Positions 35,548 through 44,341 of a stretch of 64,000 nt of DNA are shown piece after piece (position 1 is the first letter of the stretch; each line of letters opens with the position of its first letter). The position numbers were made by a program, and so were the translations under genes. Source of the stretch: DATAOG01 sp963753685 (GTDB lineage: Bacteria; Pseudomonadota; Alphaproteobacteria; Geminicoccales; Geminicoccaceae); the NCBI GenBank assembly GCA_963753685.1, contig CAVWDE010000004.1, positions 189,203-253,202 on the forward strand, read 5' to 3'. A model generated the notes under the pieces. It was given only the letters and a program-made list of their open reading frames with translations. It did not search any database and had not been told where the DNA came from.

Positions 35548-36686
35548 TGGGCAACCCCGCCTGGAGCAACCTCGCCGGCCGGTTCCAGCAGGAGCCCGTC
35601 GCCCGCATCCCAGCACACGGCCGCGTCGGCGTCCGGCCTCGGCAGGGCGGCCGCGTCCTGCCCCTGCAGCGCGACCACGAGCTGGGCCTCGAAGCCACCG
35701 CAGGCGACGGTGACCCGCACGTGATTGCCGAGGAACGACGACTGCAGCGCACGTCCGACGATCGCGCCGGCCGGCGCCGCGGTCGGGTCGGCAAGGCGCA
35801 GCGCCTCGGGGCGCAGCATGAGGGTCGCCGCGCCGTTCGGACGCCCCCCGGCGCAGGGCACGCGCGTACCATCGGGCAGCACGGCGACGTCGCCCTCGAC
35901 CGTGACGTCGAGGAAGTTGGCATGGCCGATGAAGTCGGCGACGAAGCGCGAGGCCGGCCGGCGGTAGATCTCGGGCGGCGTGCCGAGCTGCTCCAGGCGC
36001 CCCTCGTTGAGGACGGCGATGCGGTCGGCCAGCGACATCGCCTCCTCCTGGTCGTGGGTGACGTAGACGAAGGTGGTCCCGACCTCGCGGTGGATCTGCG
36101 CCAGCTCGACCTGGAGGCGCTGCCGCAGCTTGAGGTCGAGCGCGCCCAGCGGCTCGTCGAGCAGCAGCACCGCCGGCCGCTTGACCAGCGCGCGCGCCAC
36201 CGCCACCCGCTGCCGCTGGCCGCCGGAGAGCTGCGCCGGCGAGCGCTCGCCGAACGCCTCGAGCCCGACCAGGGCGAGCGCCTCGTCGACCCGCCTTCGC
36301 GCCTCGGTCTTGGCGACCCGATCCATGCGCAGCCCGAAGCCGACGTTGTCGCGCACGCTCATGTGCGGGAAGAGCGCGTAGGACTGGAAGACCGTGTTGA
36401 CCGGGCGCTTGTGCGGCGGCAGCCGGTCGATCTGCCGGCCGTGCAGCCAGATCGTGCCCTCGGTCGGGGCCACGAAGCCGCCGATCAGGTTCAGGGTCGT
36501 CGTCTTGCCGCAGCCGGAGGGCCCAAGCAGGCAGAAGAACTCGCCGTCCTCGATCGCCAGATCGAGATCGCTGAGCGCGACGTGCCGGCCGTAGCGTTTG
36601 ACCACGCTGCGCAGCTCGATCCCCGCTGCGGGCGGCCTCGAGCGCGCGGTGGCGGACGCCGCGTCTGTCACCGTCATCCTCGTCAC
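35544..36686 (-). CDS. ABC transporter ATPase, polyamine-type (PotA-like)
   Basis: A 380-residue ATPase. It shows Walker A GPSGCGKTT, signature LSGGQRQRVAVARAL, Walker B VLLLDEPLGALD and VTHDQEEAMSLADR, followed by a C-terminal TOBE domain. The first codon at 36686 is GTG; an ATG three codons later (36677) is an alternative. It is the first gene of the permease operon. The binding-protein gene is separate at 31353-32459. Confidence 0.92.
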   Translation of the reverse strand: MTRMTVTDAASATARSRPPAAGIELRSVVKRYGRHVALSDLDLAIEDGEFFCLLGPSGCGKTTTLNLIGGFVAPTEGTIWLHGRQIDRLPPHKRPVNTVFQSYALFPHMSVRDNVGFGLRMDRVAKTEARRRVDEALALVGLEAFGERSPAQLSGGQRQRVAVARALVKRPAVLLLDEPLGALDLKLRQRLQVELAQIHREVGTTFVYVTHDQEEAMSLADRIAVLNEGRLEQLGTPPEIYRRPASRFVADFIGHANFLDVTVEGDVAVLPDGTRVPCAGGRPNGAATLMLRPEALRLADPTAAPAGAIVGRALQSSFLGNHVRVTVACGGFEAQLVVALQGQDAAALPRPDADAAVCWDAGDGLLLEPAGEVAPGGVAQ

Positions 36687-36908
36687 CGTTCCCGTGCCTG
36701 GGAGAATGTCCGAGACCCCTCCTGCGTCGTTACCATTGTGCGGACGACCCGTCCAGCGGGTGGGGCGGGCGGGTTGGTAGGCGGGCGACGTCTAGGAGCG
36801 GCACCGGAAGTAGGAGGATGCTCCCACGCCGAGTCGCGAAGTTCGGACGGCCGCGAAGGTCGCGCGTGGCCCTGGACTCACGCTGGTCGGGCGGGCACAA
36901 CATCGGCC

Positions 36909-37847
36909 ATGAGGGAGGCGCTCTTCTACATTCTGTCCGGCTTTTGGACCGGCGCGGTGCATGCCGCGACGCCGGGGCACGGCAAGACCATCGCGGCCGC
37001 CTACATCGTCGGCGCCCGCGGCAAGCCGGTCGACGCCCTGATCCTCGGCGTGTTCGTGACCCTCTCGCACACCAGCGGCATCGTCCTGGTCGGCGCGCTC
37101 GCCTCGCTCGGCGAGGCCTGGCTGGTGCCGCAGCGGGTCGAGGCCTGGCTGGCGCTCGCCATGGGCCTCCTGGTGATCGGGCTCGGCGCCTGGATGCTCT
37201 GGATGCAGCGCGACCTGCTGGCACTGGCGATGGGCGGCCCGGCGGGTGACGGCCAGGGTCACGCGCTGGCGCCGGCGCCTGCCGATGCGCATGGTCATGC
37301 CCCTGCGCACCTCGACGACCACGACCACGATCATCACCACCACGGTCACGACCACCATCACCACGGTCACGACCACCACCACCACGATCACGACCCTCAC
37401 CACCACCACGGCCACGACCATCATCACCACGACCATCCTCACGCCCGCGATGAGGGCTCAGGCTGGCACAGCCATGGCTGGGGCACCTACCATTCGCACC
37501 GGCTCGACCTGGTGACCGACGCCAGGCCCAAGCTCGCGGTGCTGCTGGCGCTCGGCATCGCCGGCGGCATCCTGCCCGACCCGGCGGCGTTGGCGCTGCT
37601 CCTGGGCGCGCTCTCGAGCGGCAAGGTCATGCTCGGCGTGATCACGGTGCTGGTGTTCAGTCTCGGCTTTGCCTCGACCCTGGTCGTGGTCGGCGTGATC
37701 GCCGCCAAGGTCGGTCAGAAGATCCTGGAGTGGCTGAGCAGCATCTGGGCCGTCCGCCTGCAGGTCGCGACCACGTTCCTGATCCTCGGCATGGGCGTGG
37801 TGCTGACGGTCGCGGCGAGCTGGCGGCTCGCGGTTCTGTTGCGCTGA
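36909..37847 (+). CDS. nickel/cobalt transporter, NicO/RcnA-like, with long His-rich loop
   Basis: A 312-residue membrane protein. The NicO signature HAATPGHGKTIAAAYIVG is near residues 18-35 and LSHTSGIVLVGAL follows. Between the third and fourth helices is a loop of about 50 residues made mostly of His, Asp and Gly. RcnA-like members export Ni and Co, and the loop probably binds the metal. The gene is tail-to-tail with nikR and close to cbiMQO, so the island combines uptake, sensing and probable efflux. The ribosome site is weak. Confidence 0.88.
   Translation: MREALFYILSGFWTGAVHAATPGHGKTIAAAYIVGARGKPVDALILGVFVTLSHTSGIVLVGALASLGEAWLVPQRVEAWLALAMGLLVIGLGAWMLWMQRDLLALAMGGPAGDGQGHALAPAPADAHGHAPAHLDDHDHDHHHHGHDHHHHGHDHHHHDHDPHHHHGHDHHHHDHPHARDEGSGWHSHGWGTYHSHRLDLVTDARPKLAVLLALGIAGGILPDPAALALLLGALSSGKVMLGVITVLVFSLGFASTLVVVGVIAAKVGQKILEWLSSIWAVRLQVATTFLILGMGVVLTVAASWRLAVLLR
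37318..37442 (+). repeat. low-complexity His/Asp-coding tract
   Basis: A simple-sequence stretch of CAC, CAT, GAC and GGT triplets encoding the His-rich metal-binding loop of the NicO protein. Such a tract can expand or shrink in triplets without breaking the frame. Confidence 0.85.
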
Positions 37848-37890
37848 TACCGCAGCGCCGTCGAATCGCGTCGGGCGCAAGAAGCCGCGC

Positions 37891-38328
37891 TCACTGATCC
37901 CGATCGTGGTCGTGGCCGGCGGCGGTCAGCTCGCCCGGCAGCAGGTGGAGATGGCCGTGGCGCACGCCGGTGCTGGCGCAGAGCGCATCGGCGAAGCGGC
38001 GGAGCTCCTGGGTCGGCCCGCGCAGGACCACCAATTCCAGGCAGTTGTGGTGGTCGACGTGGACGTGCAGGGTCGAGAGCGCCAGGTGATGATGCTCATG
38101 CTGGGCATGCGTGAGGCGGCTGGCGAGCGCGCGTTCCTGATGGTCGTAGACATAGGTCAGGACGCCGAACGACGTGGTGTCGTCGTCGTGCTGCTGGCGT
38201 TCCTGCTCGAGGGCCTCGCGCACCAGATCGCGCACCGCCTCCGAGCGGCTGCCATAGCCCCGGCGGGCGACCAGGGCATCGAAGCGCAGGGCGAGCTCGT
38301 CGTCGATCGAGATCGTGATCCGTTCCAT
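37891..38328 (-). CDS. nikR: nickel-responsive transcriptional regulator NikR
   Basis: A 145-residue ribbon-helix-helix repressor. The N-terminal DNA-binding part is MERITISIDDELALRF; the C-terminal ACT-like metal domain carries HEHHHL, LHVHVDHHNC, matching the NikR His-His-His-Cys nickel site. The C-terminus is additionally His/Asp-rich (AAGHDHDRDQ). The ATG at 38328 has a GGAG site; an in-frame ATG at 38340 is possible. It is divergent from cbiMQO and convergent with the NicO gene, so it likely represses nickel uptake when nickel is plentiful. Confidence 0.93.
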   Translation of the reverse strand: MERITISIDDELALRFDALVARRGYGSRSEAVRDLVREALEQERQQHDDDTTSFGVLTYVYDHQERALASRLTHAQHEHHHLALSTLHVHVDHHNCLELVVLRGPTQELRRFADALCASTGVRHGHLHLLPGELTAAGHDHDRDQ

Positions 38329-38536
38329 GGCCGGCTCCATAGCCCCCCGTCCGATCGCCGTTGACGCCGCCGGCGAGCCGACCTAGGGTGAGCTTCATAC
38401 AAATTCGACAAAGATCCTACGCGCCTGCCGTGCCAGGCAGAAGCGCGTGAGGCTCGGGCCAAAGGCCACGAGGGGCGCGGACGCCGACCATAGCGATCCG
38501 GCGACCGCGAAGCGACAACCGTGGAGGGACGGACCG

Positions 38537-39631
38537 GTGCACATCCCCGACGGCTACCTCAGCCCGAGCACCTGCGTGGCCGCCTACGCCGCGGCCGGTC
38601 CCTTCTGGTACGTCGCCCTGCAGCGTGTGAAGCGGTTGCTGCACACGGCCATGGTGCCGCTGCTCGCCGTCTGCTCGGCGTTCTCCTTCGTGATCATGAT
38701 GTTCAACCTGCCGCTGCCCGGCGGCACGACCGGGCACGCCGTCGGCATGGGCATCACCGCGATCGTGCTCGGCCCCTGGGCATCGATCATCGCGATCTCG
38801 ATCGCGCTCCTCATCCAGGCCGTGTTCTTCGGCGATGGCGGCATCACGACTTACGGCGCCAACTGCCTGAACATGGCGATCGTCGGCTCGCTGGTCGCCT
38901 ACGGGATCTACCGTGGCCTCGCCGGGCGCGCGCCGCTCGAGGCGCCCCGCCGGGTGATCGCCGCCGCCGCCGCCGGCTACATCGCGATCAACGTCTCGGC
39001 CCTGTTCGCAGCGTTCGAATTCGGCATCCAGCCGGCCCTGTTCCATGATGCGATCGGCGCCCCTCTCTATGCGCCCTACCCGCTCTCGGTCGCGGTCCCG
39101 GCCATGCTGCTCGGGCACATGACGTTCGCCGGGCTCGCCGAGCTGATCATCTCGGGCGGCCTCGTCGCCTATCTGCAGCGCGCCCATCCCGAGCTGCTCG
39201 CGCGCTCGGCGCCGCACGCCCGGCCGGCCGGCGCCGCCGACGAGGCCAGGGCGGTCGGCGGCTGGCAGACCACCCGGCCCTTCTGGCTCGGGCTCGCGGT
39301 CCTGATGCTCCTGAGCCCGCTCGGCCTGCTCGCCGCCGGCATCGCCTGGGGCGAATGGGGCCCCTCGGATTTCCAGGATCCGGCCGTGCGCCAGCAGATC
39401 GTGACCGCGTCGGGCAACGTCGCGCCGCCAGCGACCGTGCCCGCGGGGCTCGAGCGCCTGTCCAGCATCTGGACCGCGCCGATCCCCGACTACGCGCCGA
39501 CCTTCATGCACAGCGAGAGCTTCGGCTACATCCTCTCGGCGATGGTCGGCACCGGCCTGATCCTGCTCGTGTTCCTGCTGATCGGCCGCCTCGCGCAAAG
39601 CCTCGGCACCTCGGCATCCGGTCGCACCTGA
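38537..39631 (+). CDS. cbiM: ECF-type nickel/cobalt transporter substrate-binding membrane component (CbiM/NikM) with fused CbiN/PDGLE-like tail
   Basis: A 364-residue membrane protein. It starts GTG (VHIPDGYLS), so the initiator Met and His2 are placed to bind the metal, as in CbiM/NikM. GGAGGG precedes it. The CbiM fold runs to about residue 210. An additional C-terminal region with two helices (LGLAVLMLLSPLGLLAAGIA and ILLVFLLIG) and an external loop resembles the CbiN/NikN or PDGLE part fused on. It is the first gene of cbiMQO and divergent from nikR, which suggests nickel as substrate. Confidence 0.92.
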   Translation: MHIPDGYLSPSTCVAAYAAAGPFWYVALQRVKRLLHTAMVPLLAVCSAFSFVIMMFNLPLPGGTTGHAVGMGITAIVLGPWASIIAISIALLIQAVFFGDGGITTYGANCLNMAIVGSLVAYGIYRGLAGRAPLEAPRRVIAAAAAGYIAINVSALFAAFEFGIQPALFHDAIGAPLYAPYPLSVAVPAMLLGHMTFAGLAELIISGGLVAYLQRAHPELLARSAPHARPAGAADEARAVGGWQTTRPFWLGLAVLMLLSPLGLLAAGIAWGEWGPSDFQDPAVRQQIVTASGNVAPPATVPAGLERLSSIWTAPIPDYAPTFMHSESFGYILSAMVGTGLILLVFLLIGRLAQSLGTSASGRT

Positions 39632-39673
39632 CGTGTCGCCGCCGCTCAGGCCCAGAGCACGGCCGCCCGCCGC

Positions 39674-40525
39674 ATGAGCGAGCAGTCCTTCGTCCAGGGG
39701 CACCGGCACCGCGGCCAGAGCTTTCTCGAGAGCCTGGCGCACGGCCTCGCCGCGACCATGGAGCATGCCCTCGACGCCGAGGCCGTCGCGGCGCGCAGGG
39801 GCTTCCTGCAGGGGCTCGATCCGCGCGCCAAGCTCGTGGCGCTCGGCGCCCTGATCGCCGCGGCCACCATGGTCGGAACGCTTTCCGGCCTCGCCGCCCT
39901 GTTCCTGCTGGCCATCGCCCTCGCTGCGGGCTCCGGCATCACGCTCGCCCGGCTCGGCAAGCAGGTCTGGCTCGGCGTCCTCTTGTTCACCGGCGCGATC
40001 GCTCTGCCGGCCCTCGTGATCGTGCCGGGCGAGCCTCTGCTCCCGCTGCCGGTCGTGGGCTGGACGGTCACCCTCCAGGGGCTGCGCAGCGCCGCCTTCC
40101 TGGTCGGGCGCGCCGAGACCGCGGCGACCTTCGCGCTGCTGCTGATCCTGACCACGCCCTGGCCGCATGTGCTGAAGGCATTGCGCGCGGTCGGGGTGCC
40201 GGTGACCCTGGTCGCGGTGCTCGGCATGACCCATCGCTACATCTTCGTCCTGCTGCAGACCGCGCTGCAGATGTTCGAGGCGCGCCGCAGCCGGATCGTC
40301 GGGCCGATGAGCGCGGCCGAGCGTCGGCGCCTGGTCGTCGCCGGCGTGGGCGTGCTGCTCGGCAAGACCCTGCAGCTCAGCACCGAGGTCCATCTGGCGA
40401 TGATCGCGCGCGGCTATCGCGGCGAGGTGCGCCTGCTCGACGACTTCCGGACCCGGCCGCGGGACTGGGCCGTGCTGCTCCTGGCGCTTGCGGTCCCGGC
40501 CCTGATCCTCTGGCTGCAGCGATGA
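39674..40525 (+). CDS. cbiQ: ECF-type nickel/cobalt transporter transmembrane coupling component (CbiQ)
   Basis: A 283-residue membrane protein that couples the ATPase to the metal-binding component. The family coupling motif appears as FEARRSRIVG, and a second Ala-Arg-Gly-containing segment as MIARGYRGEV. Five or six helices are visible. It overlaps cbiO by four bases. The His-containing N-terminus (GHRHRG) may be incidental. Confidence 0.93.
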   Translation: MSEQSFVQGHRHRGQSFLESLAHGLAATMEHALDAEAVAARRGFLQGLDPRAKLVALGALIAAATMVGTLSGLAALFLLAIALAAGSGITLARLGKQVWLGVLLFTGAIALPALVIVPGEPLLPLPVVGWTVTLQGLRSAAFLVGRAETAATFALLLILTTPWPHVLKALRAVGVPVTLVAVLGMTHRYIFVLLQTALQMFEARRSRIVGPMSAAERRRLVVAGVGVLLGKTLQLSTEVHLAMIARGYRGEVRLLDDFRTRPRDWAVLLLALAVPALILWLQR

Positions 40526-41334
40526 GCGCGCCCGCATTCGAGCTCGAAGGCGTCGGCTATGCCTATCAGAAGGTGGTCGCCCTCGATGGCCTGAGCCTCG
40601 CCATCGAACGCGGCCGGCGGGTCGTGCTGCTGGGCGCCAACGGCTCGGGCAAGTCGACCCTCCTGCGCCTCCTGGACGGGCTCTACTTTCCCGACCGGGG
40701 CGTGCTCAAGGCGTTCGGCGAGCCGCTCTCGGAAGCGCGGCTGCAGGACGAGCAGGTCAATTTCGCGTTCCGGCGCAGGGTCGGGCTGGTGTTCCAGAAC
40801 CCGGACGTGCAGCTGTTCAACCCGACCGTGCAGGACGAACTGGCCTTTGGCCCGCTCCAGCTCGGCTGGCCGCAGGCGCAGATCCGCGCGCGCATCGAGG
40901 CGATGCTCGCCCGCTTCGCGATCGGCCATCTCAAGGACCGGGCGCCGCACCGGCTTTCGGGCGGCGAGAAGAAGCGCGTGGCGCTCGCCTCGGTGCTGAT
41001 CCTCGAGCCGGACGTGCTCCTGCTCGACGAGCCGACCGCAGCACTCGACCCCGAAAGCCAGAGCGAGGTCATCCGCTTCCTGATCGAGGGCCGCGGCAGC
41101 GGGCGGACGGTCGTCACCGCGACCCATGACCTCGACATCGTCGGCGACATCGCCGACCACGTGATCGTGCTCGCGGCCGGCCGGGTTGCCGCCCAGGGCC
41201 CGCCCGCGGCGATCCTGAGCGATGTCGACCTGCTGCGCCGGACCCATCTGACCCACAGCCACTGGCACGTCCATCCGGGCGGCCCGGCGCATGCGCATCA
41301 CCATCTGCATACCTTAAAGCCTGGCGCGCTTTGA
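40522..41334 (+). CDS. cbiO: ECF-type nickel/cobalt transporter ATPase (CbiO)
   Basis: A 270-residue ABC ATPase with Walker A GANGSGKST, Q-loop FQNPDVQLFN, signature LSGGEKKRVALASVL and Walker B VLLLDEPTAALD. The C-terminus is His-rich (HSHWHVHPGG, HAHHHLH), like other metal proteins of this island. The ATG at 40522 overlaps the cbiQ stop. It completes the importer regulated, by inference, by NikR. Confidence 0.93.
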   Translation: MSAPAFELEGVGYAYQKVVALDGLSLAIERGRRVVLLGANGSGKSTLLRLLDGLYFPDRGVLKAFGEPLSEARLQDEQVNFAFRRRVGLVFQNPDVQLFNPTVQDELAFGPLQLGWPQAQIRARIEAMLARFAIGHLKDRAPHRLSGGEKKRVALASVLILEPDVLLLDEPTAALDPESQSEVIRFLIEGRGSGRTVVTATHDLDIVGDIADHVIVLAAGRVAAQGPPAAILSDVDLLRRTHLTHSHWHVHPGGPAHAHHHLHTLKPGAL

Positions 41335-41460
41335 CGGTCCCTCACGACCCCGAGAAAGCTCGCCGAAACAATGCTCTAGCGTGCGGCTATGGCGTCGATC
41401 TGCGCCCGCTGACGCGGTCGAAGGACCGCGCGGGCGGAAGATGCTCGCGAACCTCCTGTC

Positions 41461-41958
41461 CTAGTCGGATCGGCCGCGCGCTCGCCCGGCCCGCTCGAGG
41501 AAGCCGAGGATGGTGAGTACGAACAGCGCCAGGAGCGTGACCACCACCGCCTGAAGGTAGAAGCCGAAGCCACAGGCCATGCCGATCGCGCCGACCACCC
41601 AGATGCCCGCGCCTGTGGTCGCCCCGAGCACCCGGGCGCGGTCCTGGATGATGGCCCCCGCGCCGAGGAAGCCGATCCCGCCGATGATCCCCTCGAGCAC
41701 CCGGCCGGCATCGATCGGCCGGGCGTTGGGGCCCGGCGCGGTCATGTGCAGCAGATCGACCATGAGCACGCAAAAGCTCGCCGCGCCGAGCGCCACCAGC
41801 ATGTTGGTGCGCAGCCCGAGCGGCTTGTCCTTGAGCTCGCGATCGAGCCCGATCAGGCAGCTCAACGCGATCGCCGCCCCCAGCCGCAGCGCCGTCTCGC
41901 CCGGCCCGAGCCAGGCGCCCGCGCCGAGCCACGCCGCCCAGTCACCGGTCATGGTCAT
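41461..41958 (-). CDS. MgtC/SapB-family membrane protein
   Basis: A 165-residue inner-membrane protein with four or five helices. The family motif is seen in CLIGLDRELKDKPLGLRTNML and IGGIGFLGAGAII. MgtC proteins help growth under low magnesium or acid and modulate F-type ATPase in some bacteria. The short C-terminal form lacks the extra MgtC soluble domain. A GGAGGAA site precedes the ATG at 41958. Confidence 0.9.
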   Translation of the reverse strand: MTMTGDWAAWLGAGAWLGPGETALRLGAAIALSCLIGLDRELKDKPLGLRTNMLVALGAASFCVLMVDLLHMTAPGPNARPIDAGRVLEGIIGGIGFLGAGAIIQDRARVLGATTGAGIWVVGAIGMACGFGFYLQAVVVTLLALFVLTILGFLERAGRARGRSD

Positions 41959-42083
41959 GGCATTCCTCCGCCGCGTTCAGCCCCACCTCGGGAACCCCAC
42001 TCGATCGAGCAACGTTCCCAGGACGTGGCCCGGAGCAGGCATCCGGGCGCGCGACCAACCTGGCCGAGGAAAGGCAGCCCGAC

Positions 42084-42635
42084 ATGACGCAGGCGACGGT
42101 GATCCGCGAGGTGGTGGCGGTGTTCGACAGCCGGGAGGCGCTCGAGGACGCGATCGAGGATCTGCAGAGCCACGGCTTCGATCGCTCGCAGCTCAGCCTG
42201 CTGGCGAGCCACACGACCGTCGAGGACCAGCTGCAGCATGCGCTCCGCGACACGCGCCAGCTGCAGGCTGACCCCGATGCGCCGCGCAGCGAGCCGCTCG
42301 AGCGCACCGACGTGGGCAATGTCGCGGGCGTCACGGTCGGTGCGCCGGCCGCGTTCGCGGCCCTGTCGGCGGCCGGGGTGGCGGCGGCGCTGACCGGCGG
42401 CGTGGCCGGGATCGCGATCGCAGCCCTCGCCGCGGGCGGTGGCGTGGGCGCGTTGGGCGCCTTCCTGGCGAAGCGCTACGACGACCAGGTGGCCGCCGAT
42501 CTGCAGGCGCAGGTCGAGCACGGTGGCATTCTGCTGTGGGTGTCGCTGCGCTCGCCGGCGCAGGAGGCCGAGGCCCGCAGCCTGCTGGCGCGGCACACCC
42601 AAGGCGAGGTCCGCGCCCACGACATCGCGCCCTGA
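42084..42635 (+). CDS. stress-type protein with glycine-zipper membrane-like segment
   Basis: A 183-residue protein. The N-terminal fold (VIREVVAVFDSREALEDAIE, LQSHGFDRSQLSLLA) resembles general stress protein 17M-like domains. A central Gly/Ala-rich segment (GVAAALTGGVAGIAIAALAA) could form a hydrophobic hairpin. The C-terminal part returns to an alpha/beta pattern (GGILLWVSLRSPAQEAEARS). Exact function unknown. It lies in a group of small stress-related genes. AGGAAAGG precedes the ATG. Confidence 0.78.
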   Translation: MTQATVIREVVAVFDSREALEDAIEDLQSHGFDRSQLSLLASHTTVEDQLQHALRDTRQLQADPDAPRSEPLERTDVGNVAGVTVGAPAAFAALSAAGVAAALTGGVAGIAIAALAAGGGVGALGAFLAKRYDDQVAADLQAQVEHGGILLWVSLRSPAQEAEARSLLARHTQGEVRAHDIAP

Positions 42636-42646
42636 GGGCCGCGCGC

Positions 42647-42892
42647 TCAGTTTGGCGGCGGCGCGTTCTCGAGGGTTGCCAGCGCCGCGCTCACCCGCTC
42701 GAGCATCGACGGCTCGCCGCCGCCCATGCCCTCCTCCTCGGCGACCGAGAGCTCGCGGGCATCGTCGCTCCAGCGGCGCAGCAGATCCAGCTTTTCGGGC
42801 CGGCTGAGATCGGGGCGCGCCAGAAGCTCTTCGGGCGAGGCGAACACGGTGGCCGGATTGGCCGTGGCCTTCTCATAGTCGTTGCGGTTCAC
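42647..42892 (-). CDS. small conserved hypothetical protein
   Basis: An 81-residue acidic, helical protein beginning at GTG (MNRNDYEKATANPATVFASP) and ending SALATLENAPPPN. The segment EKLDLLRRWSDDARELSVAEE is typical of short uncharacterised alphaproteobacterial proteins found near stress genes. No catalytic motif. It is convergent with the 17M-like gene and shares its direction with the PRC-barrel gene upstream. Confidence 0.72.
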   Translation of the reverse strand: MNRNDYEKATANPATVFASPEELLARPDLSRPEKLDLLRRWSDDARELSVAEEEGMGGGEPSMLERVSAALATLENAPPPN

Positions 42893-42924
42893 GAGGCTGC
42901 ACTCCGGATTGGCAGGTCGCGGGC

Positions 42925-43647
42925 TCAGGCGGGCACGGCGGCGATCGCGGGGTCGTACTCCGGGCTGGCCTCGACCTCGCGCCGGGTCAGATCGAGCAGG
43001 ATCCGGCGTTCGCCCCAGTCGACCAAACGCAGCCGGTCTGGACCGATCAGCACCTTCCTGCCGGGCAGCCAGTTGCGCGTGTCGATAACCAGATGGCGGA
43101 TCGTCCAGTTGGCGTCATCGATCAAAAGATCCTCGACATGGCCGATGTCGCCGTCGCTCGCCGCGACGTAGTTGCCAACCACCTCGCGCGCGCTGCGCAG
43201 CACCGGATCTCCGCTCTCGCGCACGGCGGCGGCGAGCTCGCGTTCGATCGGGTCGTCGTGCGCCGGCGCCGGCGGCAGCCCGAGCAGGCCCCATTGGGGT
43301 GCCAGGCCGGCGGCGGTCGTGCCTTGCCAGTAGGGCGCCCAGTCGTAGTGGCGATGCAGCAGCTCCTCGTGCTCGCGCGAGAGCATCTGCTGGCCGTCGA
43401 GGGGCGGGCTGTCCTTGACCTGGCGCACGGTCAAGGCGGTCGCGATCGCGCGCCGCTGCGGCTCGACCGACCCTACCGCCGCCGGCGCCAGCAGCACCTC
43501 CCGGCCGGACAGCCAGCCGCCGGCCTCGACCACCAGATAGCGGATCGCCGAAGCGGCGTCCTCGAACAGCAGGTCGCGCAGCGCGCCGATGTCGCCGTCG
43601 ACGGCGTGGATGCCATAGCCGCGGATGTCCTCGAAGCTGACCAGCAT
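42925..43647 (-). CDS. PRC-barrel protein (two domains)
   Basis: A 240-residue cytoplasmic protein made of two PRC-barrel domains. Each has a VDGDIGALRDLLFED or ASDGDIGHVEDLLIDD opening and a WLxGRxVLxxP turn. PRC barrels occur in ribosome maturation and photosynthetic proteins; stand-alone duplicated forms are common in stress gene groups with no defined role. GGAGAGG precedes the ATG. Confidence 0.88.
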   Translation of the reverse strand: MLVSFEDIRGYGIHAVDGDIGALRDLLFEDAASAIRYLVVEAGGWLSGREVLLAPAAVGSVEPQRRAIATALTVRQVKDSPPLDGQQMLSREHEELLHRHYDWAPYWQGTTAAGLAPQWGLLGLPPAPAHDDPIERELAAAVRESGDPVLRSAREVVGNYVAASDGDIGHVEDLLIDDANWTIRHLVIDTRNWLPGRKVLIGPDRLRLVDWGERRILLDLTRREVEASPEYDPAIAAVPA

Positions 43648-43872
43648 GCTCGCCTCTCCTCGCGAACCCGCCCACGACCCGACGGCCGGGGTCGGTCAAA
43701 GAAACGGCGCGGCGGGGCGAAGGGTTCCGCCCGGAACCCGGCCCGAGCCGGGCGCGTTCGACTGAGGATCGGCGAGCGTCGAGGTTCGAGCCCGCGAGCG
43801 ATCGCGGGCCGATCGGCAGCAGACAGGAGTGGGCCATGGACGAGGACGCACGGCCACGAGTTCGAGGATCGG

Positions 43873-44325
43873 ATGGTGCGCACCGTGGAGGTCGCCCACA
43901 TCCACGAGACGCTGGCGGCGGCGGCCGACCGCATGGCGGTGGCCGGCGTCGGCGCCTTGCCGGTGGTCGACGGCGACGAGCTGCTCGGCATGATCAGCGA
44001 TCACGACATCGCCCGCCACGAGTACGATGATCACATGGACCTCGGGGCGGTGGTGATCGCAGACGTCATGGGCCCGGGCGTGGCCCACTGCCGCGCGGAG
44101 CAGGACGCCGCCGAGGCGGCGGCAGCGATGGCGGCGCTCAGGGTGGAGTATCTCCCTGTGCTCGATGCCGACCACAAACTGATCGGCATCGTCGCCAGGG
44201 ACGATCTGCCGCCTCCGGAGGGCACTGCAAGGGCGGGCTTCGGCAAGGCGTCCGGCGGCGTGACGCCCGCCGAGCCGCACCCCGGGCTCAAGGTCTATTC
44301 CGAGCGACCGAGGCTCAAGGACTGA
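43873..44325 (+). CDS. CBS-domain protein (CBS pair)
   Basis: A 150-residue pair of CBS domains (TVEVAHIHETLAAAADRMAV, ALPVVDGDELLGMISDHDIA; then VEYLPVLDADHKLIGIVARD). CBS pairs bind adenosyl nucleotides and sense energy status. The ATG at 43873 is in frame, but the best ribosome site (CAGGAG) precedes an ATG at 43836 in another frame. Codons just before 43873 in the CBS frame (GHEFEDR) look protein-like, so a one-base indel near 43840-43850 is possible. Confidence 0.8.
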   Translation: MVRTVEVAHIHETLAAAADRMAVAGVGALPVVDGDELLGMISDHDIARHEYDDHMDLGAVVIADVMGPGVAHCRAEQDAAEAAAAMAALRVEYLPVLDADHKLIGIVARDDLPPPEGTARAGFGKASGGVTPAEPHPGLKVYSERPRLKD

Positions 44326-44341
44326 CCCACCGGAAGACCGC

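Noticed and set aside
38395..38400. NikR operator
   Set aside because: Only a TCATAC half-site is present; the partner GTATGA at the expected 16-base spacing is absent.
38417..40537. long leftward gene opposite cbiM/cbiQ
   Set aside because: It is an antisense open frame caused by GC-rich codon bias; composition is Arg/Gln/Gly-rich with no domain, while the plus-strand genes have clear motifs.
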